A stretch of 64,000 nt of DNA. It comes from Crenothrix sp. D3 (GTDB lineage: Bacteria; Pseudomonadota; Gammaproteobacteria; Methylococcales; Methylomonadaceae). Numbering within the stretch: position 1 is the first letter of the stretch; each line of letters starts with the position of its first letter. The position numbers and the translations under genes are program-made. Positions 44,998-54,846 of this stretch are shown in pieces. The notes beneath the pieces were generated by a model, which ran no database searches, was not told where the DNA came from, and was given only the letters and a program-made list of their open reading frames with translations. Where the stretch lies: the NCBI GenBank assembly GCA_002134785.1, contig MBQZ01000040.1:156707-220706 (forward strand), written 5' to 3'.

Positions 44998-47418
44998 ATG
45001 AAGCACACTCAACCCCCTTTTCCGCTCAATCCACGCCGCGCATTACTCTGTGCATTATTATTAAGCTCGCCCTTCGCTATTGCTGACACTAAAGCACCTG
45101 TGAAAGCTGAGCCGACTAAAGAAATGCCAGAAATGACGGTGACTGATAAGACCACCCCCATCGCCGCAGAAAGCTCAAAAGAACGCTACAAACTGCCAGC
45201 GACCACAGAAAGCATTACGGCCAAGCAAATAGACAACACCATCAATGCGATGAGTGCGGAAGATACCATTAAATATATGCCCAGCATTACCGTGCGTAAG
45301 CGTTATGCGGGCGATACTAATGCGCCCGTTGCATGGCGTACTTCGGGTACAGGTATGAGTGCGCGGGGCTTGATTTACGCGGATGGCATTATGCTGTCTT
45401 CCTTGTTAGGCAACAACAACGGCAACACAGGTTCGCCACGCTGGAACATGGTATCCCCGAATGAAATTGAACGGGTTGATGTCATGTACGGCCCGTTTTC
45501 TGCGGCGTATTCAGGCAACTCTATCGGTGGTGTTATCGAAATGACCACCAAAATGCCCGAAAAATTTGAAGCGGGTGCAGATATAAAAAGCAGTTGGCAA
45601 ACGTACAATGTCTTTGGACACGGTAAAACTTACGATACCCAAGAATATGCCTTCAATTTAGGCGACAAGATGAAAGATTTTTCGTGGCGATTTGATGTCA
45701 CTCATCTTGACAACCACAGTCAGCCCATTAGTTATGTCAATCCACTAACCTCAACAACGAAAGCGACCGCTGCCGATGTCGCTGTGAATGGCGCAGTTAC
45801 CAACTTAAATCCTTACGGACAAGCTGCCGTAGTGCAAGGTGCGGGTAATATCAATCACACTGTACAGGATACCTTTAAATGGAAGTTGGCTTATGACATT
45901 ACTCCGACTATCAAAGCATCCTACACCTTGGGCTTATGGCAAAATGATAATCACGTCAGCTCTGATAGCTTCCTGACTAATGCAAAAACAGGCGCGGTTG
46001 TTACTAATGGTAACGTCAATATCAATGGAATGCGTTATACCCTCGCGCCTAATGCCTTTGGTGAATCGCGTGCCGAACAACTGCATTGGTCACACGGCAT
46101 GAACATCAAATCCAATACAGGTGGCATTTTTGATTGGGACTTATCGGGTAGTGTCGTCGATTACGGTAAAGACATCAGCCGTACATCCACAGGAACGCCG
46201 CTGCAATCCTCACAAAATGGCGCGGGTACAATCACCAGCTTAACAGGCACAGGTTGGCATACTGCGGATGCGAAAGGTATTTGGCGACCCACTGCTATGG
46301 GACAACATGAAGTCAGTTTTGGTTTTCATCATGATTTATATGAGCTAAACAACCCCATTTATACCGTTGCGAATAACTGGACAGGCACCAACGGCACGGG
46401 TGTTCCTACTAGCCTTTCAAAAGGCAAAACCCAAACCGAAGCCTATTGGGCGCAAGATTCGTGGGACTTTTATAAAAACTGGAATCTAACCTTAGGTGGG
46501 CGTTTAGAAAGCTGGCACGCTTACGATGGTGTCAACAGTGCAACCGTGAATGGCAGACTGCAAACCGTTAATCAAGCCAACAACAACGCCACGCATTTTT
46601 CACCCAAATTTAAACTGACGTGGGAACCGATGGAACGAGTAAAAATCGGTGCATCGGTGGCTCAAGCCTATCGTTTTGCAACCGCTACAGAACTGTTTCA
46701 AACCAACCAAGTCATCGTAGGTGGTCAAACCACTATCACTAACGGTAATCCTAATTTAAAACCCGAAGAAGCCTTATCGTCTGAACTGGCAACCGAATAC
46801 TTGTTGGATAAAGGCAAATTACGCTTGAGCTTATTCCAAGAGCGTATCAATAACGCCATTTATTCACAACCAGGTATTACCTCAACAGGCACGGTGATTA
46901 GTTCACCGCAAAACGTTCGCCAAATTGAAACCTACGGTATCGAGTTTGCGGGTGAAAAATCAGATGTTGGTATCCAAGGGCTGGATTTATCAGGTAATGC
47001 AACGTGGGCAGATTCGCGCATCACTAAAAACAGTGATGCCGATGCCGCCGCCGCTCGCCAACCGTTCAATTCTGCCAATCCTTACGCCAATTTCCCTACC
47101 GTGGGTAGCCGTCAACCGCGTGTCCCCGAATGGCGAGCCAGTGCCACTGTTGCCTATCGTCCAACCGATAAATGGACTAACTCCGTCAGTATGCGCTACA
47201 GCAGCAAACAATTTAGTGCGCTGAATAACGCAGACACCAATGGCGGCACTTACACGGGGAACACCGCATTCTTCGTGGTTGATTTACGCACAAAATACCA
47301 AATCACCAAACAATTAGCGGTCGCAGGTGGTATTGATAACGTCAACAACAATGAATACTGGATTTTCCATCCATTCCCTATGCGTACTTACTTTGCTGAA
47401 TTGAAATTCAACTATTAA
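44998..47418 (+). CDS. TonB-dependent outer-membrane receptor
   Basis: The 806-residue receptor starts at ATG 44998 with a signal peptide ending near FAIADTK; the upstream in-frame extension is repeat DNA. It carries KEMPEMTVTD, a plug (SAEDTIKYMPSITVRKRYAG, VMYGPFSAAYSGNSIGGVIE) and a barrel ending FAELKFNY. It is related to, but clearly diverged from, the preceding receptor. It may take a different ligand of the same class, or serve with the two downstream lipoproteins. Confidence 0.92.
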   Translation: MKHTQPPFPLNPRRALLCALLLSSPFAIADTKAPVKAEPTKEMPEMTVTDKTTPIAAESSKERYKLPATTESITAKQIDNTINAMSAEDTIKYMPSITVRKRYAGDTNAPVAWRTSGTGMSARGLIYADGIMLSSLLGNNNGNTGSPRWNMVSPNEIERVDVMYGPFSAAYSGNSIGGVIEMTTKMPEKFEAGADIKSSWQTYNVFGHGKTYDTQEYAFNLGDKMKDFSWRFDVTHLDNHSQPISYVNPLTSTTKATAADVAVNGAVTNLNPYGQAAVVQGAGNINHTVQDTFKWKLAYDITPTIKASYTLGLWQNDNHVSSDSFLTNAKTGAVVTNGNVNINGMRYTLAPNAFGESRAEQLHWSHGMNIKSNTGGIFDWDLSGSVVDYGKDISRTSTGTPLQSSQNGAGTITSLTGTGWHTADAKGIWRPTAMGQHEVSFGFHHDLYELNNPIYTVANNWTGTNGTGVPTSLSKGKTQTEAYWAQDSWDFYKNWNLTLGGRLESWHAYDGVNSATVNGRLQTVNQANNNATHFSPKFKLTWEPMERVKIGASVAQAYRFATATELFQTNQVIVGGQTTITNGNPNLKPEEALSSELATEYLLDKGKLRLSLFQERINNAIYSQPGITSTGTVISSPQNVRQIETYGIEFAGEKSDVGIQGLDLSGNATWADSRITKNSDADAAAARQPFNSANPYANFPTVGSRQPRVPEWRASATVAYRPTDKWTNSVSMRYSSKQFSALNNADTNGGTYTGNTAFFVVDLRTKYQITKQLAVAGGIDNVNNNEYWIFHPFPMRTYFAELKFNY

Positions 47419-47425
47419 TTAATAT

Positions 47426-47507
47426 GTAGGTTGGGGTGCAGGTTCTCTGAACCCCAACATTTCAGCGTAATTGTATTATGGGGTTACGCGACCGCAACCC
47501 AATCTAC
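47426..47507. repeat. Palindromic repeat family B, copy 5
   Basis: GTAGGTTGGGGTGCAGGTTC ... ACCGCAACCCAATCTAC with ACCCCAACA / TGGGGTTACG arms. It lies between the second receptor and the first Asp-box lipoprotein. Confidence 0.8.
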
Positions 47508-47525
47508 AAAAACTCTGGATTATTT

Positions 47526-48803
47526 ATGAAATTTCCATTTTACATCCTATTATTTATCAGTTTTATCGTATCAGGTTGTGCCACAGACACCCCCGTAACG
47601 CCATTAATCGTCAAAGAATCACCCAATACACCGACTACCAAAACTGACAAAAAAATGTCGCACAAACCGCCTAAAAAAGGCGTGTGTGCCGATGCCAAAG
47701 CCCCGCCGTTAAGTCTGTGCGCTGACACCGTTACTGCCACTTTTGATAACAAAGGCACACTCTGGGCAGTGTGGACGAATAACGAATCGATTTATGTGCA
47801 GTCATCAACTGATAAAGGCAATCGTTTTACCGCACCTGTGTTAGTTAATGCCAAGCCTGAAACCGTCGCCGCAGAAAATGAAAGCCGCCCAAAAATAAAA
47901 GTCGATGCCAAAGGTAACATCTATTTGACGTGGGTGATTACGCTGGATAAAAAACGTAGCACTTATGTGCGCTTTAGTCGTTCCACCGATGGTGGCAAAC
48001 ATTTTTCCACCCCCGTCACTGTTAATGACAATTTGGAAGTGATTCGTCATCGTTTTGACAGTTTAGCGGTCGGTAAAAATGGCGAAATTTTTGTTGCGTG
48101 GCTGGATGCAAGAGACACCGAAGCCTCAAAAAAAGCAGGTAAAGAATTTAAAGGCTTGACGTTGTATTACAGCACCTCCACTGATGGCGGCAAACATTTT
48201 TCGCCTAACAAAGCCATTGCTGAACACGTTTGCGAATGCTGTCGTATAGACACTACCATTGCCTCTGATAACACGCCTGTCGTGGTGTGGCGACATATTT
48301 TTGACGGGGGTATTCGCGATCACGCACTCGTTAAATTCAAAGACTGGCAAACACCCGACACGATGCAACGCTTGAGTCAGGAAAATTGGAAAATTGATGC
48401 TTGCCCACATCATGGCCCTGCAATAACAGTTGCCAAATCGGGTATTTATCACGCGGTATGGTTTAGTGGTGCAGAATCTAAACAAGGCTTGTTTTATGGC
48501 TATTCCACCGACCAAGGCAAGCATTTTTCTGAGTCCATTAACTTTGCTAAAGAAGGCGCGAGTCACCCGTTTGTACTGGCGGTGAATAAGCAAGTATTCG
48601 TTACTTGGCAAACATTCGACGGTAAAACTAATCGTGCCTTAGTCATGAAATCTAACGATGAAGGCAAAACATGGTCAGCACCCAACGTGCTTGCGGAAAC
48701 CACAGAAATGGCAGATGAGCCGTTTCTAGTCAGTGATGGTCAGGGCGTTTATCTATCTTGGCACGTTACACAAAAAGAGTATCAATTAATCGCTATTCAA
48801 TAG
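47526..48803 (+). CDS. Asp-box (sialidase-like) beta-propeller lipoprotein
   Basis: The 425-residue protein starts at ATG 47526 with a lipoprotein signal (LLFISFIVSGCAT, lipidated Cys 18). It has at least five Asp-box motifs (SSTDKGNRF, SRSTDGGKHF, STDGGKHF, STDQGKHF, SNDEGKTW), so a sialidase-like propeller is expected. No sialidase arginine triad is apparent. A CECC cluster at 236-239, a Cys pair in the N-terminal linker and DACPHHG at about 291-297 are shared with the next gene and suggest metal or redox binding. A role as a surface or periplasmic partner of the adjacent receptors is inferred from context. Confidence 0.82.
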   Translation: MKFPFYILLFISFIVSGCATDTPVTPLIVKESPNTPTTKTDKKMSHKPPKKGVCADAKAPPLSLCADTVTATFDNKGTLWAVWTNNESIYVQSSTDKGNRFTAPVLVNAKPETVAAENESRPKIKVDAKGNIYLTWVITLDKKRSTYVRFSRSTDGGKHFSTPVTVNDNLEVIRHRFDSLAVGKNGEIFVAWLDARDTEASKKAGKEFKGLTLYYSTSTDGGKHFSPNKAIAEHVCECCRIDTTIASDNTPVVVWRHIFDGGIRDHALVKFKDWQTPDTMQRLSQENWKIDACPHHGPAITVAKSGIYHAVWFSGAESKQGLFYGYSTDQGKHFSESINFAKEGASHPFVLAVNKQVFVTWQTFDGKTNRALVMKSNDEGKTWSAPNVLAETTEMADEPFLVSDGQGVYLSWHVTQKEYQLIAIQ

Positions 48804-48823
48804 CTGCGTATTCTTTAATCATC

Positions 48824-48863
48824 ATAGATAACATCCCTTGAAGGGATGTTATCTATTTAAAAT
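48824..48863 (+). terminator. Hairpin between the two lipoprotein genes
   Basis: ATAGATAACATCCCTT and its reverse complement form a 16-base stem with almost no loop, followed by TTTAAAA. It may be a terminator or attenuator between the paralogues. Confidence 0.6.
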
Positions 48864-48950
48864 CCATTAATCATAACCGTCTATCCTTCCGTTGTTCGGT
48901 GTTACAATTTTCCTTCCTCTTTTTAACATTCACTTTTACTTTTCCCGCGT

Positions 48951-50195
48951 ATGAAATCTTCTCGCTATTTTTTATTTTCAGCACTCTTGGCAATCACAGG
49001 GTGTGCAACTGACAGCACGGTAAAATCAACAGATGCTGCACCGCAACACAACGAACATAGTCAACACGGTGAAAAAGCCCCAGTGTGTGCTGAGCCATCA
49101 AGTCACTGCTCCAATACTGTGGCGGCGGAATTCGCACCCGATGGCGTGTTATGGATTACTTGGGCAAATAACGATCATATTTATGTACAGTCATCTACCG
49201 ACAAAGGACAGAGCTTTACCGCACCTACGATGGTCAACACCGTTGCAGAAAAAGTGACGGCTAAAGGTGAAAACCGTCCAAAAATAAAACTGGATGCCAA
49301 AGGGAATATTTATATCACTTGGGCGTTATCATTGGGTGAGCGTCATGCTGGTCACATTCGTTTTAGTCGCTCCACCGATAGCGGCAAATCGTTTTCCACT
49401 CCAATCACGGTCAATGATAATTTAGAGGTTATTGGGCATTCGTTTGACTCAATGGCAATCGGACAACAGGGCGAAATTTTTATTGCGTGGCTGGATGCGC
49501 GTGAAACGGTTGCGGCTAAAAAAGCAGGGCAGAAATTTGAAGGATCGTCGCTGTATTACACTTGGTCAAATGATGGCGGCAAATCTTTTTATCCGAATAA
49601 ACGTATCGCCGCTCACGCCTGTCAATGTTGCAGATTACAAACTGCAATTGCTAAAGACAACACACCTGTAATTACTTGGCGACATATTTTTGATGGCGGT
49701 ATCCGCGATCACGCGCTGGTTAAATTTACTGATTGGAATACCCCTAGTGACTTACAACGTGTCGGACAAGAGAATTGGAAAATTGATGCTTGCCCACACC
49801 ACGGCGCGGGCTTAGCTATTTCTGATACCGATGTTTATCATGAAGTATGGTTCAGTAACGCCGACAACAAAAAAGGCTTGTTTTATGCGCATTCCAGCGA
49901 CGGTGGCAAACATTTTTCTGAGTCCATGCCATTTGGTGGTGCAGGTGCAAGTCATCCTCATGTCAAAACTCTAGGGCAACACGTTGCTATTGTTTGGGAA
50001 GAGTTTGATGGCAAAAAAAATGTCTTGCAGTTAATAAAATCGAGCGATGAAGGCAAAACATGGAGTAAACCCGAAGCCATTGCCGAAACAACTAAAGGCG
50101 TTGATACGCCGTTTTTAATCAGTGATGGGTTAGCGATTTATGTATCATGGCAAGTACCACAACAAGATTATCGCCTACAAAAAATTAACTTTTGA
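48951..50195 (+). CDS. Asp-box (sialidase-like) beta-propeller lipoprotein, paralogue
   Basis: The 414-residue protein is a paralogue of the preceding gene, similar along its full length. It has lipoprotein signal LLAITGCAT, a short His-rich linker (QHNEHSQHGEK), Asp boxes (SSTDKGQSF, SRSTDSGKSF, SNDGGKSF, SSDGGKHF, SSDEGKTW), CQCC at about 224-227 and DACPHHG at about 279-285. Conservation of these Cys and His motifs against overall drift supports a functional metal or redox site. It is followed by a family A repeat. Confidence 0.82.
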   Translation: MKSSRYFLFSALLAITGCATDSTVKSTDAAPQHNEHSQHGEKAPVCAEPSSHCSNTVAAEFAPDGVLWITWANNDHIYVQSSTDKGQSFTAPTMVNTVAEKVTAKGENRPKIKLDAKGNIYITWALSLGERHAGHIRFSRSTDSGKSFSTPITVNDNLEVIGHSFDSMAIGQQGEIFIAWLDARETVAAKKAGQKFEGSSLYYTWSNDGGKSFYPNKRIAAHACQCCRLQTAIAKDNTPVITWRHIFDGGIRDHALVKFTDWNTPSDLQRVGQENWKIDACPHHGAGLAISDTDVYHEVWFSNADNKKGLFYAHSSDGGKHFSESMPFGGAGASHPHVKTLGQHVAIVWEEFDGKKNVLQLIKSSDEGKTWSKPEAIAETTKGVDTPFLISDGLAIYVSWQVPQQDYRLQKINF

Positions 50196-50205
50196 TTAGC
50201 TTGGT

Positions 50206-50366
50206 ATGCCCTGCGTTACTGCCATTAAGTTAAGGATTTTTCCGTTCGCCCTGAGCTTGTCGAAGGGTGAATGGAAAAATCCGATGTCCCAAATTAAGCC
50301 GTTCATGCTTCGACAAGCTCAGCACGAACGGCTTAACTTAATGATAGTGACGCACTGCGCACCCTA
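50206..50366. repeat. Palindromic repeat family A, copy 5
   Basis: Arms TGCGTTACTGCCATTAAGTT and AACTTAATGATAGTGACGCA enclose the CCGTTCGCCCTGAGCTTGTC ... TTCGACAAGCTCAGCACGAA core. This is the most complete copy and has the same outer arms as the nested element at 9249-9400. Confidence 0.88.
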
Positions 50367-50381
50367 CAACAGACAAACATC

Positions 50382-51032
50382 ATGGATATTATTAACTTTT
50401 TATTTCACCTACTAAAAGACCCACTGGCAACTTTACAAGACTTTCTAACCCATTATCAAACGCTGACTTATTTCCTCGTCGCGCTGATTATTTTTGTCGA
50501 AACAGGGTTAATCGTCATGCCGATATTGCCAGGGGATTCCCTGCTATTTGCAGTTGGCTTATTAGCGTCATCAACAGGGCAGCTTGATGTACAAATACTA
50601 ATTCCTTTACTAATAGTCGCGGCGTTATTGGGCGATAACGTGAATTATTACGTCGGTAAAAATTTTAGTCGCCTCATTAGAAAACGTGAACGCATTCTGT
50701 TTTTTAAACACGAATACCTCACCGAAACTGAAAATTTCTACCATAAGCACGGCGGAAAAGCGGTGATTGCCGCACGGTTCGTGCCTATTATTCGCACCGT
50801 CGCGCCCTTTGTTGCAGGGGCTGGCAGTATGAAATACAGCAAATATATTTTGTTCTGCGTATTGGGTGCGAGTTTATGGGTCACGAGCTTAACCTTAGCA
50901 GGTTATTTTCTGGGTTCTAACGAATGGGTCAAACACAACTTTGAAAAAATCGTCTTGGGTATTGTTTTTGTCTCGTTCATGCCCATGATTCTGCACGTTG
51001 TCCAAAATAAGTTTCAAAAAAAGCAGGTCTAA
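50382..51032 (+). CDS. DedA-family membrane protein
   Basis: The 216-residue protein has the DedA/SNARE-associated layout: re-entrant FVETGLIVMPILPGDSLLFA, GDNVNYYVGKNFSRLI, and the conserved arginine segment AARFVPIIRTVAPFVAGAGS. DedA proteins act in undecaprenyl-phosphate or phospholipid recycling and envelope homeostasis. It is a single gene. Confidence 0.92.
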   Translation: MDIINFLFHLLKDPLATLQDFLTHYQTLTYFLVALIIFVETGLIVMPILPGDSLLFAVGLLASSTGQLDVQILIPLLIVAALLGDNVNYYVGKNFSRLIRKRERILFFKHEYLTETENFYHKHGGKAVIAARFVPIIRTVAPFVAGAGSMKYSKYILFCVLGASLWVTSLTLAGYFLGSNEWVKHNFEKIVLGIVFVSFMPMILHVVQNKFQKKQV

Positions 51033-51194
51033 CGACTGGGATTCTGTTTAGGATGTGCAAGCGTCTTTTTACTTGAATCGCTTTGGGTATTTTACTCCCA
51101 TCGATTGTAGATATGAATGCGTGATAAAACTGCGTCAACCAACTAAACTAGGGCAACGTGACATTCACTTCATCGCATTCGCTTAATTCAAACC

Positions 51195-53552
51195 ATGCTC
51201 AATTACATTTATAGATTACTGACGTGGGGTTGTTTATTGCTGGGACTGGCAGGTTCTGGTGCGGCTGGCTATTGGATGAAAGTAGAGATTGATACTCACG
51301 AATATCAACAATTCGTTGCTTACTGCCAAGAAATCAAACTAAAAATAGAGGCACGCTTGGAAGTTCATGAACAAACCTTATTAAGTGGGGCGGCGACGTT
51401 TGACGCATCAGAATCAGTGACGCGGCAAGAATGGCATACTTATGTTGAACGTTTAATGAGCAATGAGCATTTCAGTGGTATTCAAGGTTTAGGTTTTGCT
51501 TTATGGATTCCCGCTGAGCAGTTAGCCACCCATCAAGCGCGAATTCGTGCCGAAGGTTTTCCAGATTATAAAGTACGCCCTGAGGATAAACGTGACGCTT
51601 ATACCTCGATTATTTTTTTAGAACCCTTTGCTGAACGCAATTTACGCGCATTTGGCTATGATATGTACTCTGAGCCTGTGCGCCATGCGGCAATGGCGCG
51701 AGCGCGTGATGAAAATGCAGTAACTTTATCGAGAAAAATCACCTTAATACAAGAAAATGATAAAAATGTACAAGCAGGGACATTGATGTACGCCCCTGTT
51801 TATCAAAAAAATAAACCCATCGCGACCGTAGAACAACGCCGCGCCGCGTTGTTTGGATGGGTGTATAGCCCCTTTCGTATGACGGATTTGCTCAATAATA
51901 TCGTGGCAGCAGAACCAGACACCACAATCACTCATGTAAATTTACACGTTTATGACGGTCGTAATACACAAACAGAACATTTACTGTACGACAACCATCC
52001 CAATCCCCCTTCGTTTGATGACAGCCATCATTCAGTCGTTGAACTAAGTAACAGTTTTGACGGCACGGTTTGGACATTACAGTTCGAACAAGTGCTAAGC
52101 GTTAACGGTTTATATTACCTCAATGCTTGGCTGGTGTTTGGCGCAGGCGTTTTTATCAGTTTATTATTATTTTTATTGGTGCGTTCCTATCTCAATATGA
52201 GGGCAAATGTTAAGATTGCCGCTGAACTGACTAGAAAATTGCAAGAAAGTGAAGCGCATTTTCGTGCAGTAGCAGATTACACCTACGATTGGGAATACTG
52301 GATTGATCCGCAAGGACAGTTTATTTATATGTCGCTATCTTGCGAACGAATCTCTGGCTATTCTGTTGAGGCGTTTATGCAGGATACTCAGTTGCTAAGC
52401 GCGATCGTTTACCCTGAAGACCGCGCCCTAATTGCTGAACATCTACAGAAGAAACCATTGCTAGGAGAAATTCACGAGCAGGATTTTCGCATTGTTACGC
52501 GTGGCGGTGACGTGCGTTGGATTGCCCATTTATGCACGCCAATTTTCGACAATGATGGGCAGTTTTGCGGTCGCCGTACAAGCAACCGTGACATTACCGA
52601 GCGCAAGCAAATCGAACAAGAACTTACCTCTGAACGCACTCGTTTTGCAGAAATCATTAAGGCTGCCAATGTAGGAACGTGGGAATGGAACATACAAACA
52701 GGTGAAACCATTTTTAATGAACACTGGGCAAATTTGCTAGGCTACACACTCGCAGAAATTGCACCGATTAGCATTGACACTTGGTTAAAGTTTGCCCACC
52801 CCGATGACTTAAAACTAAGCAATGAGCTGTTGGAAAAGCATTTTAATGGTCAGACGGATTATTACGAATGCGAAAGTCGCATGAAGCATAAACAGGGACA
52901 TTGGATATGGGTATTAGATCGAGGCTGTGTTTCATCGTGGACAAGTGAGGGTAAGCCCTTATTAATGAGCGGCACACATCAGGACATTACTGAACGTAAA
53001 GCCTATGAAAAAACGATTCAACAACTTGCTTTTTATGATCCGCTCACAGACTTACCCAATCGGCGGAAATTGCAGGATAGATTGCAGTATGCCATCACGC
53101 TTAATTGTCGAGCGAATAGCCAATTCGCGGTCTTTATGATGGATTTGGATAAATTCAAAGCGGTGAATGATAAGCTGGGACACCTTGCGGGTGATAAATT
53201 ACTCAAACAAGTGGCGACAAGAATCACAACTTGTTTGCGCAAAAGTGACATGGTGGCACGTTTGGGCGGTGATGAATTTGTCCTCGTACTGGAAAACCTG
53301 AAATTCCCCTACGATGCTGAAACCATTGCTTTAAAAGTGATAGCCGATTTAGCCGTACCATTTCAGTTATCCGAAACTAACACGGTACAAATTGGCGTGA
53401 GTATTGGCATTAGTCTTTATCCTCAACACGGCAACACAGCTGAAAGTCTCATGGATCATGCTGATACCGCGCTTTATCAAGCGAAAGACAACGGACGGAA
53501 CTGTTTTGTTTATTTTTCTGAAGTGAGTAGCAGCACCATAGATAATGTGTAA
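51195..53552 (+). CDS. CHASE-PAS-PAS-GGDEF diguanylate cyclase
   Basis: The 785-residue membrane sensor makes cyclic di-GMP. An N-terminal helix (about 5-27) and a second at about 310-335 flank a periplasmic CHASE domain (FSGIQGLGFALWIP). Two PAS/PAC units follow (about 350-470 and 485-605, each ending in DITERK), then a GGDEF domain at about 615-775 (FYDPLTDLPNRRKLQDRL). The catalytic GGDEF is intact at about 691-695, and RKSD five residues before it is a complete I-site, so product inhibition is expected. There is no EAL domain. The signal is unknown. Confidence 0.94.
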   Translation: MLNYIYRLLTWGCLLLGLAGSGAAGYWMKVEIDTHEYQQFVAYCQEIKLKIEARLEVHEQTLLSGAATFDASESVTRQEWHTYVERLMSNEHFSGIQGLGFALWIPAEQLATHQARIRAEGFPDYKVRPEDKRDAYTSIIFLEPFAERNLRAFGYDMYSEPVRHAAMARARDENAVTLSRKITLIQENDKNVQAGTLMYAPVYQKNKPIATVEQRRAALFGWVYSPFRMTDLLNNIVAAEPDTTITHVNLHVYDGRNTQTEHLLYDNHPNPPSFDDSHHSVVELSNSFDGTVWTLQFEQVLSVNGLYYLNAWLVFGAGVFISLLLFLLVRSYLNMRANVKIAAELTRKLQESEAHFRAVADYTYDWEYWIDPQGQFIYMSLSCERISGYSVEAFMQDTQLLSAIVYPEDRALIAEHLQKKPLLGEIHEQDFRIVTRGGDVRWIAHLCTPIFDNDGQFCGRRTSNRDITERKQIEQELTSERTRFAEIIKAANVGTWEWNIQTGETIFNEHWANLLGYTLAEIAPISIDTWLKFAHPDDLKLSNELLEKHFNGQTDYYECESRMKHKQGHWIWVLDRGCVSSWTSEGKPLLMSGTHQDITERKAYEKTIQQLAFYDPLTDLPNRRKLQDRLQYAITLNCRANSQFAVFMMDLDKFKAVNDKLGHLAGDKLLKQVATRITTCLRKSDMVARLGGDEFVLVLENLKFPYDAETIALKVIADLAVPFQLSETNTVQIGVSIGISLYPQHGNTAESLMDHADTALYQAKDNGRNCFVYFSEVSSSTIDNV

Positions 53553-53601
53553 CAGAATACAAAGCCGCGCATAAAATATCCAACCACCAGAGTACAACAC
53601 A

Positions 53602-53991
53602 ATGAATTCATTGATTTATAGTGAAATGACAGCAGAGGGTAGGGCAGCCATTGCTTTTGAAGCCCAAACACTAGAAGACAACGAAACCGCTCAACTCATT
53701 GAAGCAAGTTTTAAGAGTAAAGATAGTGTGTGGTGTCTTTATGCTGACCGCCTCACTAATCTCAATATTGTGATGCTCAGTTTGACAGGTGTGTATTGGA
53801 AATTAGCCGCCACCCATGATTTTAGAAGTGCGTGGGCAACACAAGAAGTGATTAAAGCCGTTTGTGAACACACGGGCATTGATGCACTCATTATTTTTGA
53901 ATGTAATGACATTGAGCTACTCCCTGCGCCCATTCAGTATGATGCCGATAGTTTGTATGAGCTTAAGCAAGCATTTATTGCCAAACTTTGA
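53602..53991 (+). CDS. Hypothetical protein
   Basis: This 129-residue protein is not a family I know. It has no signal peptide or membrane segment and is likely soluble (MNSLIYSEMTAEGRAAIAFE; IDALIIFECNDIELLPAPIQ). It begins 49 bases after the cyclase on the same strand, so they may share a transcript. Its last 17 bases overlap the end of the convergent glycosyltransferase gene. Confidence 0.6.
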   Translation: MNSLIYSEMTAEGRAAIAFEAQTLEDNETAQLIEASFKSKDSVWCLYADRLTNLNIVMLSLTGVYWKLAATHDFRSAWATQEVIKAVCEHTGIDALIIFECNDIELLPAPIQYDADSLYELKQAFIAKL

Positions 53992-54808
53992 GTGCGTAAC
54001 GTTCAATAAGTTGCTGATAATGACTGACTTCCTCTGTCTTTCCACGTTTCATCACGCCGTTAAGATAAATCTCGGCTTTTTTCAATAACATGGCGACTGC
54101 CGCTTGTTGATTCTCGATTGATAATTGACCGCTATCAATGATTTTTTGCAACGCGGTTATTCTAAATCTATCCATACCCCAAAGCTGTTGCGATAGCTGA
54201 TCTGCATGACCACCGTATTTTTTTATGTGCGGTTCTGCAATCAATAACACAGGATAGTGAGCGGTGATTCTCAGCCACAAATCATAATCTTCACAGACAG
54301 GTAAGTGGGTATCAAATAGCCCAATGGCTGTAAATACTGAGCGGTGTATCATCACGGTAGACGGCGATATGGCGCATAACGCTAAGCACTCGGTAAATAG
54401 CCAGCCGCCTGTTTTAGCGTATTGTTTGGCAGGATTAACACGGATGCCATTGCGTATCCATTGCTCTTCCGTGTGGCAAATTTTGCTGTCAGGATTAACG
54501 ATTAACGCGGCTGATTGTTGCATCAATTTTTCAGGTAGCCATTCATCATCGGAATCCAAAAACGCCAGCCAATCCCCTGTCGTGTGCTGAATACCCAAAT
54601 TTCTCGCGCTACTAACTCCGCTATTTTCCTGATAATAATAGCTAACGGCTGGAAATTCTGTGCGTATCATCGTGGCTGTGTTATCGGTAGAGCCATCATC
54701 AATAACGACCACTTCAGTCGGCAGTAAGGTTTGCGCAAATACGGACAACAAGGCGCGGCGCAATAATTCACAGCGATTGTGAGTGGGAATAATAACGGAA
54801 ATGTTCAT
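53975..54808 (-). CDS. Family 2 glycosyltransferase
   Basis: The 277-residue GT-A enzyme has VIIPTHNRCELLRRALLSVF, VVIDDGSTDNTATMI and WLAFLDSDDEWLPEKL (DXD-type metal site), then CEDYDLWLRIT as the acceptor-side ED motif. It is soluble and cytoplasmic and likely adds a sugar to a surface polysaccharide or lipid. No other polysaccharide genes are adjacent. It lies downstream of dnaQ on the same strand. Confidence 0.92.
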   Translation of the reverse strand: MNISVIIPTHNRCELLRRALLSVFAQTLLPTEVVVIDDGSTDNTATMIRTEFPAVSYYYQENSGVSSARNLGIQHTTGDWLAFLDSDDEWLPEKLMQQSAALIVNPDSKICHTEEQWIRNGIRVNPAKQYAKTGGWLFTECLALCAISPSTVMIHRSVFTAIGLFDTHLPVCEDYDLWLRITAHYPVLLIAEPHIKKYGGHADQLSQQLWGMDRFRITALQKIIDSGQLSIENQQAAVAMLLKKAEIYLNGVMKRGKTEEVSHYQQLIERYALKVWQ

Positions 54809-54846
54809 GGATTTTTATCGATGCGATTAAGTTTGTGTGGTGAAAA

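Noticed and set aside
47526..50195. Annotation of the two Asp-box proteins as true sialidases.
   Set aside because: Asp boxes only show the propeller fold. The arginine triad and Tyr/Glu catalytic pair are not evident, and no sialic acid genes are present.
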